Positions 1-6,402 of a stretch of 64,000 bases of DNA are shown piece by piece; positions within the stretch are counted from its first letter, which is position 1, and every line of letters begins with the position of its first letter. Both the position numbers and the translations under genes were made by a program. The DNA comes from Acidilobaceae archaeon (GTDB lineage Archaea > Thermoproteota > Thermoprotei_A > Sulfolobales > Acidilobaceae). Under the pieces are notes generated by a model. It made no database searches. It was not told where the DNA came from and saw only the letters and a program-made list of their open reading frames with translations. Location: NCBI GenBank assembly GCA_027014125.1, contig JALWEI010000036.1, positions 1 to 64,000 on the forward strand, read 5' to 3'.

Positions 1-1
1 G

Positions 2-286
2 TACTGGTACCTAGTCTGCTATGAAGACGGTAAGCGTAGACACATCTACGTGGGCGCCTTCCCAGAGAGGGCCTACAAGGAGAGGGAGGAGGCCAAGAGA
101 GCCAGGGAGATAGGCAGGAGGCTGAGGAAGCTGCACAAGGCTAAGCGTAGGATTGAGAAACTGCTTGCTAAGGCTGAGGAGCAGCTTGCCGAGGCGGTTA
201 GCCTTCTCGAGGGTGTTGGAGAAGATAGGGTCCAGCCCGAGGCGGGTTTTTCTCTAACACCTGGAGCGGGGGTGGTCCAGGGGTGA
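2..286 (+). CDS. Element protein, 5'-truncated at window edge
   Basis: The open frame runs to the left edge without a stop, so the GTG at 50 is probably not the true start and the gene is partial here. The extra N-terminal residues read YWYLVCYEDGKRRHIYVG. This resembles the aromatic, basic Y-x-Y-x(n)-G-K-x(n)-Y-x-G motif found in short archaeal and phage proteins of unknown role. Residues after it are highly charged and rich in K, R and E, which suggests a helical or coiled-coil segment, followed by an unstructured Gly/Pro tail. It ends in TGA inside a GTGA overlap with the next gene, indicating translational coupling. Function unknown. Confidence 0.6.
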   Translation, partial: YWYLVCYEDGKRRHIYVGAFPERAYKEREEAKRAREIGRRLRKLHKAKRRIEKLLAKAEEQLAEAVSLLEGVGEDRVQPEAGFSLTPGAGVVQG

Positions 287-684
287 GCAAGGGTAGGGTA
301 TACCCGTATCTATATGTTGTGACGGACGTGTTCCAGGATGATGTTGGGTTAGAGCCTGGCATGCTGATTGCATGGGATAACCATGGCAGTTACTACACTA
401 TAACGACATTCAACCTGGAGACTAGGGAGATCAAGCCGCTGGCAAACATCTACCTGGTCAAGAGGATGACTCGGGAAGAGGTGAAGTGTCTAGAGGAGAA
501 CGTGCATCCCTGCAAGTGCATCCAAGGCCTTGAGCATAGGCTCAGAGAGCGTCTCTTGGATGCTGCCAAGGTATTCAGCCACATCAATGGTAGGAGGATA
601 GACGAGCTCTACGAGAGGGCGCTGGAAAATGCTGGTTGCAGAGAGCCAACTGATAGTAATATGGAGGAGGTGGACGAAAAGTGA
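283..684 (+). CDS. Element protein, unknown
   Basis: A 133-residue protein starting at a GTG that overlaps the preceding stop. The first 60 residues look like a small beta-rich domain (YPYLYVVTDVF, then a GMLIAWDN turn). The rest is charged and probably helical, with a C-K-C pair near residue 84. No family recognised. It is joined to the genes on both sides by 4-nt overlaps, so it belongs to the same polycistron. Confidence 0.6.
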   Translation: MSKGRVYPYLYVVTDVFQDDVGLEPGMLIAWDNHGSYYTITTFNLETREIKPLANIYLVKRMTREEVKCLEENVHPCKCIQGLEHRLRERLLDAAKVFSHINGRRIDELYERALENAGCREPTDSNMEEVDEK

Positions 685-923
685 GGAAGCTGGCGTACTG
701 CCTGGAGTGTGTGTTCTTCAGGCATTGGGGTGAACTGTCCCAGGTTGAGAAGGAGAAGGTTGTAGACTGGGTTGACAGGTATAGGCCTGGGCAGGAGCCT
801 AAGGGCTTTTGCCAGTACTACAATCGCCCTGTCACCTACCTGGTCGGTAGCTGTCGTGGCTTCACGCCGAGGCGTATGCGGAAGCCAGAGCCGAAGAGTA
901 TACTCGAGTACTTGGAGAGGTGA
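681..923 (+). CDS. Small Cys-containing element protein
   Basis: 80 residues, GTG start in a GTGA overlap with the upstream stop. Four cysteines at about 7, 10, 44 and 58 (CLEC near the N-terminus) could bind one zinc ion. The middle reads WVDRYRPGQEPKGFCQYY. Small zinc-binding proteins of this size are common in crenarchaeal viruses and plasmids, but no specific family is recognised and function is unknown. Confidence 0.6.
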   Translation: MRKLAYCLECVFFRHWGELSQVEKEKVVDWVDRYRPGQEPKGFCQYYNRPVTYLVGSCRGFTPRRMRKPEPKSILEYLER

Positions 924-1228
924 TAACGGTGCTGGCCCGAGAGTGGTTTGCAAGACTGGAGGGCTTGACGAGGAGCCAGGTGAAGGCTTGGAGCTATATC
1001 GTCGAGTACGTCAAGGTCCACCAGAGAAGGTGCTTCACGTATAACGACTTGACCAGGTTCTGGCCTCAGGCTAGTACAAGGATCAATGTGCAGACCCTAG
1101 ACCGCAGGATAAGGGAGTTCGTCGGGGAGGGCCTGCTGGAGCGCTTTGACAAGGAGTGGCATGGCAGGAGGCGCGCTGTATTCTGCCTCCCGGAGGATCT
1201 TTTCCTCTTCTACACTTCAGGGAGGTGA
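920..1228 (+). CDS. Probable winged-helix protein of the element
   Basis: 102 residues. GTG at 920 overlaps the preceding TGA; an in-frame GTG at 929 is an alternative. The pattern of helices around residues 14-36 (TRSQVKAWSYIVEYVKVHQR), a TYNDL segment, a second helix near RINVQTLDRRIREFVGEGLLERF and a basic turn WHGRRRAVF fits a winged helix-turn-helix with a beta-wing. A DNA-binding regulatory role is inferred from this pattern and from the element context only. Confidence 0.55.
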   Translation: MITVLAREWFARLEGLTRSQVKAWSYIVEYVKVHQRRCFTYNDLTRFWPQASTRINVQTLDRRIREFVGEGLLERFDKEWHGRRRAVFCLPEDLFLFYTSGR

Positions 1229-1234
1229 TGCCTG

Positions 1235-1534
1235 GTGGCTAAGGATCTGCGGGCTTGCAGGATGCTTGGCGAACTAGTATCCAAGCTCAGCTACGGCTTC
1301 CACGTCTTCGAGAGGGATCATGCTAGAGTCGAGGTAAACAGGACTGGGTCATTCACCACCGTGTGGCTGCTATTGCCTGGCGGTAGGTATGTGCTTGCAG
1401 CCTTCGGTTCCAAGCCTGGGCGTAGCTACCACTGGCGGTGTACTGACGCGGATGCTGTTGCGTTCGCACTCTACACAATCGAGGAGGAGATGGTCGGGAA
1501 GACTCTATACGTGGAGGTGTTGGATAATGGCTGA
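1235..1534 (+). CDS. Element protein, unknown
   Basis: 99 residues, GTG start six bases after the previous stop. Hydrophobic beta-strand patterns alternate (TTVWLLLPGGRYVLAAFG), followed by a C-terminal segment AVAFALYTIEEEMVGKTLYVEVL. It resembles a compact alpha/beta fold but no family is recognised. The stop overlaps the start of the next gene by eight bases. Confidence 0.55.
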   Translation: MAKDLRACRMLGELVSKLSYGFHVFERDHARVEVNRTGSFTTVWLLLPGGRYVLAAFGSKPGRSYHWRCTDADAVAFALYTIEEEMVGKTLYVEVLDNG

Positions 1535-1904
1535 ATCGTTTGAGACCAGGAGGATGAGGATCCACATACCCGACCCCTACCCCCAGGTCGACCCCGGGGT
1601 CTACGCCGGGGTCCCCGGGGCGCCATTGTCAATAGACGACGTGTTGCAGCGCAGACACGTCTGCTTCTCACCCGACGAGCTCCGGTCCATACTGGAGCGT
1701 GCTCGGGGCCGTCTCGAGGCCGAGACGCCCCTGGGAGTGGATGAGGTGGAGACTAGGAAGGACTGGGTGGTGCACGCCAGGGTGGATCGGGCAACGGTAT
1801 ACTTTCTTCGTCGTCTACAGGCCCGCTTCAACATCGACAGGAGCACGGCAATCCGCCTCGGCGTATACCTGCTGAAGGAAGCACTCGAGAAGCAGCAAGA
1901 CTAG
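1527..1904 (+). CDS. Probable ribbon-helix-helix protein of the element
   Basis: The frame is open from 1389, but the upstream 46 codons lie within the preceding gene and read as low-complexity shadow. ATG at 1527 gives a sensible start (MAESFETRRMRIHIPD). The C-terminal 40 residues have the pattern of a ribbon-helix-helix or MetJ/Arc-like domain: a short strand (DWVVHARVD), then two helices (ATVYFLRRLQARFNI and STAIRLGVYLLKEALEK) separated by a Asp-Arg-Ser turn. Such proteins usually act as transcriptional repressors or plasmid copy-control factors. The domain call is by eye. Confidence 0.55.
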   Translation: MAESFETRRMRIHIPDPYPQVDPGVYAGVPGAPLSIDDVLQRRHVCFSPDELRSILERARGRLEAETPLGVDEVETRKDWVVHARVDRATVYFLRRLQARFNIDRSTAIRLGVYLLKEALEKQQD

Positions 1905-1907
1905 GGG

Positions 1908-2195
1908 GTGAGTCCAGTGGTCATGGTTAAGATAGTCTGTAGGGGGTATACGAGTGATGATAAAGAGAGGCGTGTTGTGGTTAGTGCTGATATGCCATCG
2001 GACAGGTGGGCGCTGATCGCGCATGTTATTATGCGGTTCTTTGTCTCAAAGTCGTCCCCGCTGATCGACCTGGACTTCGACATGCTACACTGCGAGGCTA
2101 AGTGTGAGGGCAAGCAGTGCAGGAGCAAGAATGCGTGGAAGATGCAAGCAAAACACGCAGAGAAGCTGCTAAAGAACAAACCCACATGGCTATGA
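1908..2195 (+). CDS. Element protein with Cys cluster, unknown
   Basis: 95 residues from GTG 1908; ATG 1923 is a plausible alternative. The first half is strand-rich (VMVKIVCRGY, RRVVVSADMP). The second half has a HCEAKCEGKQC cluster that may bind metal and a lysine-rich amphipathic C-terminus. No family recognised. Three bases separate it from the previous gene. Confidence 0.5.
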   Translation: MSPVVMVKIVCRGYTSDDKERRVVVSADMPSDRWALIAHVIMRFFVSKSSPLIDLDFDMLHCEAKCEGKQCRSKNAWKMQAKHAEKLLKNKPTWL

Positions 2196-2211
2196 AGGGG
2201 GTGGTTGTGTA

Positions 2212-2655
2212 ATGGCAGAAAAGGAAGGTCATGAAATTATCATGGAAGAAGTTCGTGATTTACTACGCGATGCTGTGAGGATAGTAAGTGAACGACTAGA
2301 TGACCACGCTAGGGAGATGGATTTCAAGTTGTCTATGATAGATGCAAAAATAGATCGTGTAAGGCGTGACATTGATGAATGGTCTGCCAAAATATTTAGA
2401 AGAATGCTTATAGCATCAGTATTATTTGGTTTGATAGTATCAATCATTGCAATAGCTGTTATAAGCGGGCTAATGCTGGAGCATGCATCTAATAATGCGG
2501 AACAGTATGTCCAGGGATATATTGAGGGTGTTAGAGACGCCCTTAATGATCCTAGTTTCTCCATGGTGAAGTTAGCCTGCATGAAGGGAGAGAATGTATC
2601 AATAACAATAGGTAGAGAGCAGTTCAAGCTTGTATGTGGACAGGGTGGTAGATGA
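2212..2655 (+). CDS. Coiled-coil plus single-TM membrane protein
   Basis: 147 residues, ATG start behind a GGGGGTGG Shine-Dalgarno-like stretch. Residues 1-60 are charged heptad-like helix (EEVRDLLRDAVRIVSERL, DAKIDRVRRDIDEW). A single membrane helix lies at about 65-90 (LIASVLFGLIVSIIAIAVISGL), and a roughly 55-residue tail with two cysteines follows. The topology suggests a membrane-anchored structural or sensor protein of the element. Its codon use is visibly more AT-rich than neighbouring element genes, suggesting a different recent source. Confidence 0.6.
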   Translation: MAEKEGHEIIMEEVRDLLRDAVRIVSERLDDHAREMDFKLSMIDAKIDRVRRDIDEWSAKIFRRMLIASVLFGLIVSIIAIAVISGLMLEHASNNAEQYVQGYIEGVRDALNDPSFSMVKLACMKGENVSITIGREQFKLVCGQGGR

Positions 2656-2903
2656 TGGCTTTGACGGTTGTTTTTACGGGGCGTATTTCTAGGAGGCGGG
2701 GCCAGGTCCTAGTATTGCTGCCTAGGGACTACTGGGAGGTGTTTAGGGGTATGCGAGGTAGGAGAGTGAAGGCTAGGATAGGCGACGTCGAGTACAATGG
2801 AAGGATAACAGTGATCGAGGACCGGGTATATGTCAGCCTGCCATACTCGGCGTTAGCCCTGAGAGAGCAGGCTAGGTATCACATTATTAGGCTGGAGGTG
2901 TGA
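2652..2903 (+). CDS. Small beta-rich element protein
   Basis: 83 residues, ATG in an ATGA overlap with the preceding stop. Sequence is strand-rich and basic (RRGQVLVLLPRDYW, RRVKARIGDVEYNG, RVYVSLPYSALAL), consistent with a small barrel of the AbrB or OB type. No diagnostic motif is present, so this is only a shape-based impression and function is unknown. Confidence 0.5.
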   Translation: MMALTVVFTGRISRRRGQVLVLLPRDYWEVFRGMRGRRVKARIGDVEYNGRITVIEDRVYVSLPYSALALREQARYHIIRLEV

Positions 2904-2906
2904 CCC

Positions 2907-3137
2907 TTGGGTGAGCCTAGGTTTGTTATCAGGTGTTATCATGCTGATGGCAGTTTTGATGACATGTTCTCTGACGAGTGTGTGCTGAATGAGGAGCCTG
3001 CTCCAGGCTGTGTTAGGGTGGAGTGTATGAGTTTAAGTGAGTGGTTTGAGGAGGATTGTGAGGCTACGGACTTTCCCGGTGAAGAGGAGGAGTGTTTAGA
3101 TATGCTTGATGAGGCTGGTGCCTATGTGCATGTTTAA
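2907..3137 (+). CDS. Very acidic small element protein
   Basis: 76 residues from a TTG start, three bases after the previous stop. It is strongly acidic (EEDCEATDFPGEEEECLDMLDEAG) with five cysteines. The acidic composition could mimic DNA or bind metal; neither is demonstrated. It is the last element gene before the integrase fragment. Confidence 0.5.
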   Translation: MGEPRFVIRCYHADGSFDDMFSDECVLNEEPAPGCVRVECMSLSEWFEEDCEATDFPGEEEECLDMLDEAGAYVHV

Positions 3138-3154
3138 ATTATAACCTGGAGGTG
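3132..3154 (+). promoter_or_regulatory. Promoter and ribosome-binding site of int(N)
   Basis: TTTAAATTA (3133-3141) is an archaeal TATA-like box overlapping the previous stop codon. GGAGGTG (3149-3154 region) is a strong Shine-Dalgarno match in front of ATG 3157 and ATG 3163. In the excised circular form this would drive the complete integrase. Confidence 0.5.
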
Positions 3155-3156
3155 TA

Positions 3157-3288
3157 ATGGTTATGAATGTGGTTGAAAAGAGTGAACTGGGAATCAGCTA
3201 TACAGTGGCTAAACGTTCTGGTCTTGATTCCCGCCCTGGTAAGGCGGAGGTCCCGGGTTCAAATCCCGGCGGCGGCTCCACCTTCTAA
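3157..3288 (+). pseudogene. Integrase N-terminal fragment, int(N), reading through the att site
   Basis: A 43-residue ORF (ATG 3157, or ATG 3163 with better spacing from the GGAGGTG site) starts in element DNA and crosses the whole tRNA-Thr 3' half in frame (tRNA-encoded residues GSNPGGGS). It stops at TAA just after the CCA. Having the attachment site inside the 5' part of the integrase ORF is the hallmark of SSV-type integrases, and integration separates int(N) from the catalytic int(C). No catalytic residues are present here, as expected. Identity rests on position and architecture, since the preserved part is too short for a family match. Confidence 0.6.
3231..3280 (+). other. attR: 3' half of tRNA-Thr(GGT)
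   Basis: Reading from 3231: anticodon stem CCGCC, loop CTGGTAA (anticodon GGT), stem GGCGG, variable AGGTC, T-stem CCGGG, loop TTCAAAT, CCCGG, acceptor 3' strand CGGCGGC, then T and CCA. No GCCGCCG 5' acceptor strand or D-arm is found upstream, so only tRNA positions 27-76 exist. This is the repeat expected when an element inserts into a tRNA gene using the anticodon-to-CCA half as att. A trans-spliced tRNA half is the alternative but less likely reading. Confidence 0.8.
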
Positions 3289-3347
3289 CCTATAATGTGG
3301 GTTGGTTAGGGCATTGTGAGCTTTTGCCGGAGTTACCGCCTGATTGG

Positions 3348-4577
3348 CTAGCATTTGTATTTTTCTCCTGTGCATACGTCCCTGTCGACTGTGCATCCGG
3401 GGTATATTGTTGCGTGTGCCCCTATCTTGACTCCGGGGAGTATTGAGACGTTTATCCCCGTCTTCGCGTATCCTCCTATCACTGCACCTAGCTTCCTCAT
3501 TCCGGTGTCTACTGGTTTACCTTTGATCCTCATCTTTACCGTCTTGTTGTCGAACCTGAGGTTTGCTGTTATCGTCCCTGCGCCTAGGTTTACGTGCTCT
3601 CCTATTATGCTGTCTCCTACGTAGTTGAGGTGGGGTGCCTTGGCGTGTTCCATGAGTATTGAGGCTTTGACTTGGGTTGAGAATCCGATGTGGGCTCCTG
3701 TTGAGAGGCTTGTGTATGGCCTTACGTGGCTATTGGGCCCTACCCTGGCCTCTGGGCCTATGTATGCTGGTCCCTGTATGAGTGTGTGGTGTCCTATCCT
3801 TGCTCCTGGTGCGATGTGGACTCTGCCTTCTATGACTGCTGTGGGCGCCACATCCCCCTGGGTTTGGGGTTCTAGCTCGTTTTCTAGGACTAGCTTGTTG
3901 GCTTTGAGCAGGTCCCATGGGCGGCCTATGTCTACCCAGTACCAGTCTCCTGTCTCTACTTTTACTGTGTGGTCTCTGGCCATTGCTGTTATTGCGTCTG
4001 TTAGTTCTAGCTCTCCTCTGGGGCTTGGCTTGAGCTTTTCTAGGTAGGGCATGATCATGTCGTAGTCTACCTTGAGGCCTCCTATGAAGACTAGCCTGCT
4101 GGGCTCCTGGCCCCTCCTCGGCTTCTCTACTATGCCCTGTAGGGCCCCGTGCTCTAGCTTGAGCACCCCGTACTCCCATGGGGTGCTAGTCTCCCCTGCT
4201 AGGAGCGTTGGGGGGTTGGCCTTGTCTAGGGCCTGGTAGGCTGTGGGCTGGGCCACTATGTCCCCGTAGAGCACCGTATACCTCCCCGGGCCCCCGTGCT
4301 CCATCGCCACCCTCAGCGCATCCCCTGTGCCGGCCTCCCTGCCCTGGTCTATGATCTCCACATCATGGAGGCCGCAGTTCCTTATCCCCCTGGCCAGCTC
4401 CTCTAGCTTGTATGACGCAACCACTAGCACCTTGTCGTGGGGGCCTGCTAGGCGGAGGTGCCGGCAGATTACTGGCTCTCCTGCTACTGGCATGAGGGGT
4501 TTGGGCTTGGTGTCTGTTAGGGGCCTTAGCCTCTCCCCCTTGCCTGCTGCTAGTATCGCTAGTATCCTCTCCACCAC
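3348..4577 (-). CDS. GlmU-like sugar-1-phosphate nucleotidylyltransferase/acetyltransferase
   Basis: 409 residues, GTG start. The N-terminal Rossmann-like nucleotidyltransferase domain opens with LAAGKGERLRPLT (9-21) and PKPLMPVAG, the nucleotide-binding signature of the family. From about residue 240 hexapeptide repeats form a left-handed beta-helix with the VGDSIIGEHVNLGAGT and GAVIGGYAKTG blocks typical of bifunctional GlmU-type enzymes. Archaeal members make UDP-GlcNAc or related sugar nucleotides from sugar-1-phosphate, with the C-terminal domain acetylating amino-sugar phosphates; the exact substrate cannot be read here. The product would feed glycans and lipids in the cytoplasm. The upstream PTPS-like gene ends two bases before its start. 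Confidence 0.9.
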   Translation of the reverse strand: MVERILAILAAGKGERLRPLTDTKPKPLMPVAGEPVICRHLRLAGPHDKVLVVASYKLEELARGIRNCGLHDVEIIDQGREAGTGDALRVAMEHGGPGRYTVLYGDIVAQPTAYQALDKANPPTLLAGETSTPWEYGVLKLEHGALQGIVEKPRRGQEPSRLVFIGGLKVDYDMIMPYLEKLKPSPRGELELTDAITAMARDHTVKVETGDWYWVDIGRPWDLLKANKLVLENELEPQTQGDVAPTAVIEGRVHIAPGARIGHHTLIQGPAYIGPEARVGPNSHVRPYTSLSTGAHIGFSTQVKASILMEHAKAPHLNYVGDSIIGEHVNLGAGTITANLRFDNKTVKMRIKGKPVDTGMRKLGAVIGGYAKTGINVSILPGVKIGAHATIYPGCTVDRDVCTGEKYKC

Positions 4578-4579
4578 GC

Positions 4580-4936
4580 CTACCTACCCCGTGTGGTGGC
4601 TGGCTGGTTGCCTGGCTTTAGCTTGATTACCCTGCCCCGGGGCAGGGTCGCCTTTATGATTGTTACCTTGTATCCCCTGGCCTGTAGCTTGTCTAGTACG
4701 TGGAGGAGCAGGTCCTCTATTAGGGCCTCGTCCCTGCCTAGGGCCTCCCAGAGGGGCTTGTAGTCCAGGCTACTGACCGCCTCCTCTAGGCTCTTCGCCA
4801 CCTCCTCCACATCGACCACGCTATCAGGCTCTATGCAGGCCTCCACCTCGACGTCGTGGCCGTGGAGGCCGTAGCCCATGCCCGGTATCCTTAGGGCCAC
4901 GCTGGCCCAGGACCTGGCGCAGTACTCCCACCGCAT
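4580..4936 (-). CDS. Degenerate 6-pyruvoyl-tetrahydropterin synthase/QueD-fold protein
   Basis: 118 residues, ATG start. LHGHDVEVEA (about 24-33) followed by a VVDVEEVAKSLEEAVSSLDYKPL segment is characteristic of the PTPS/QueD fold. Active members bind zinc through three histidines, the first in an N-terminal SAAH-like motif, and use a cysteine just before LHGH. Here the first histidine is missing (SVALRIPG) and GMGYG replaces the Cys region. The C-terminal glutamate motif is also not recognisable. It may be a non-catalytic or altered-function relative. It lies upstream of the GlmU-like gene in the same operon and has a near-leaderless promoter. Confidence 0.75.
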   Translation of the reverse strand: MRWEYCARSWASVALRIPGMGYGLHGHDVEVEACIEPDSVVDVEEVAKSLEEAVSSLDYKPLWEALGRDEALIEDLLLHVLDKLQARGYKVTIIKATLPRGRVIKLKPGNQPATTRGR

Positions 4937-4953
4937 GGCCGCTGACCCAGTGG

Positions 4954-5009
4954 CTATATACTTTGCCCCGGGTAAGAGTTAATATGCTCCCCATGGATAG
5001 GGTATAACT
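4954..5009. promoter_or_regulatory. Divergent promoters for PTPS-like gene and liv operon
   Basis: On the minus strand AGTATATAG (4954-4962) sits about 22 nt before the ATG at 4936, predicting a leaderless transcript. On the plus strand GGTATAAC (5001-5008) lies about 25 nt before ATG 5029, again near-leaderless, although a GGTGGG stretch directly precedes the start codon. Positions are assigned by eye. Confidence 0.45.
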
Positions 5010-5028
5010 AAAGTAATGTATTGGTGGG

Positions 5029-6402
5029 ATGATGGGTGGAGAGGTAGGGCGCAGGGACTTCCTTAAGATCGCCGGTGCAGGGGTCCTGGGCCTCATAGTG
5101 GGGGCTGGCGTCGGCTACAGCATAGGCTCCAGGGGAGGCGGGGGAGGTACCGAGACTGTAACAGTCACCCAGACTGCGGGGGGCCAGCAAGCCAGCCAGC
5201 AGGCGGCCGGGGGCATACCCGGGAAGCCACTCAAGATAGGCTACATGTACTTCATGACCGGGCCCTTCGGCACCTACGGCGATATGGCCAGTAAGGCCCT
5301 GGAGATGGCTGCTGAGGAGGTAAACAATGCCGGGGGCATACTGGGGCGCAAGGTTGAGCTGATCAGCAAGGATGAGGCCGACAGGGAGAGGGTCGTGGAT
5401 AATATTATCAAGATGGTGCAGGACGAGGGGGCAGAGATCCTCGTCGGCATAGATAGCAGCGGCGACTCGCTGAAGCTTATAGACACTATAGAGAAGGAGC
5501 TCCAGGTCCCCCTGATCGTGACGCACGCAGCAACCCCCAAGCTTACCGAGTGCGCCAAGAGGAAGTACATATTCAGGGTGAGCATGTACGAGGAGCCGAT
5601 AGACGTGGCCGCCGCCATACTGGCGGCTGAGAACTATCCTGATGCAGCCAAGGTGGCCAACATAGGCCCCGACTATGCATACGGGTGGGACTCCTGGGCG
5701 GTCTTCTCCTCCGTCCTCAAGGAGCTGAGGCCCGATATCGAGCTTCTGGATCCAGTATACACCAAGCTCGGGACCACGGATTACGCGAGCTACATTGACG
5801 AGTTCAACAGGCAGAAGCCCGATATACTCTTCTCGAGCCTGTGGGGAGGCGACGCGGCCACATTCTTCAAACAGGCCGTCCAGAAGGGCCTATTCAACAA
5901 CATCAAGGCGTATATAAACCCGATGCTGGGGGCCACCGATACCCTGAAGGCTATAGGAGACGAGAACGTGCCCCAGGGAGGAGCCGATATATGGGGCAGC
6001 GGCAGGTACTGGTTCGACTACCCGCCCCCAAGCGTCTATCCCGTGAACAAGGCGTTCGTAGACAACTTCAAGAGCAAGTACGGGGAGTACCCTGCATACG
6101 TCTCGGGAACAAGCTACACGGCCCTTTACGCAATAAAGGCTGCCGTGGAGAGGGCCTACGCAGAGAAGGGCTCATGGCCCGACCCCGACGACTTCGTGAA
6201 GGCCATGGAGGACCTCGTGGTTGCAGGCCCCATGGGCCCCGTGTACGTGAGGGGAGGAGACCACCAGGGCATGTATGAGGTGTACTGGGGCAAACTGGCC
6301 CGCGGCGGGGGCAAGTACCCCCACCCGATCCTAAGCGACCTCAAGGTGTTCAGCCCCTTCAAGGTGTTCCCGGAGCCGCTGAAGACCAGGGTGGAGTGCT
6401 GA
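5029..6402 (+). CDS. livK: Branched-chain amino-acid-type ABC transporter substrate-binding protein
   Basis: 457 residues. The N-terminus has a twin-arginine-like motif (GRRDFLKIAG, residues 7-16) followed by a hydrophobic GVLGLIVGAGVGYSIG segment and a Gly/Gln-rich linker to about residue 60, so it is exported and probably stays membrane-tethered. From KPLKIGYMYFMTGPFGTYGD the sequence follows type I periplasmic-binding folds of the LivJ/LivK class (KVELISKDEADRERVVDNIIKM, VSMYEEPIDVAAAIL). The next four genes complete a Liv transporter. Ligand is likely hydrophobic amino acids or a related small organic compound; it cannot be fixed from sequence. Confidence 0.9.
   Translation: MMGGEVGRRDFLKIAGAGVLGLIVGAGVGYSIGSRGGGGGTETVTVTQTAGGQQASQQAAGGIPGKPLKIGYMYFMTGPFGTYGDMASKALEMAAEEVNNAGGILGRKVELISKDEADRERVVDNIIKMVQDEGAEILVGIDSSGDSLKLIDTIEKELQVPLIVTHAATPKLTECAKRKYIFRVSMYEEPIDVAAAILAAENYPDAAKVANIGPDYAYGWDSWAVFSSVLKELRPDIELLDPVYTKLGTTDYASYIDEFNRQKPDILFSSLWGGDAATFFKQAVQKGLFNNIKAYINPMLGATDTLKAIGDENVPQGGADIWGSGRYWFDYPPPSVYPVNKAFVDNFKSKYGEYPAYVSGTSYTALYAIKAAVERAYAEKGSWPDPDDFVKAMEDLVVAGPMGPVYVRGGDHQGMYEVYWGKLARGGGKYPHPILSDLKVFSPFKVFPEPLKTRVEC

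Larger units (their letters stand above)
1..3280 (+). mobile_element. Right end of an integrated SSV-type (tRNA-Thr) genetic element
   Basis: This stretch carries about ten small, co-directional genes with no recognisable housekeeping function, several joined by GTGA/ATGA stop-start overlaps, as in crenarchaeal virus or plasmid operons. It ends in a short integrase-like ORF that reads through the 3' half of a tRNA-Thr gene and stops just beyond it. In SSV-type integration the attachment site lies inside the 5' part of the integrase gene, which splits into int(N) and int(C). The arrangement seen is what the int(N)/attR border should look like. The left border, with an intact tRNA-Thr(GGT) and int(C), would be upstream of this window. 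The border call is from sequence; the element type is inference from known systems. Confidence 0.7.
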
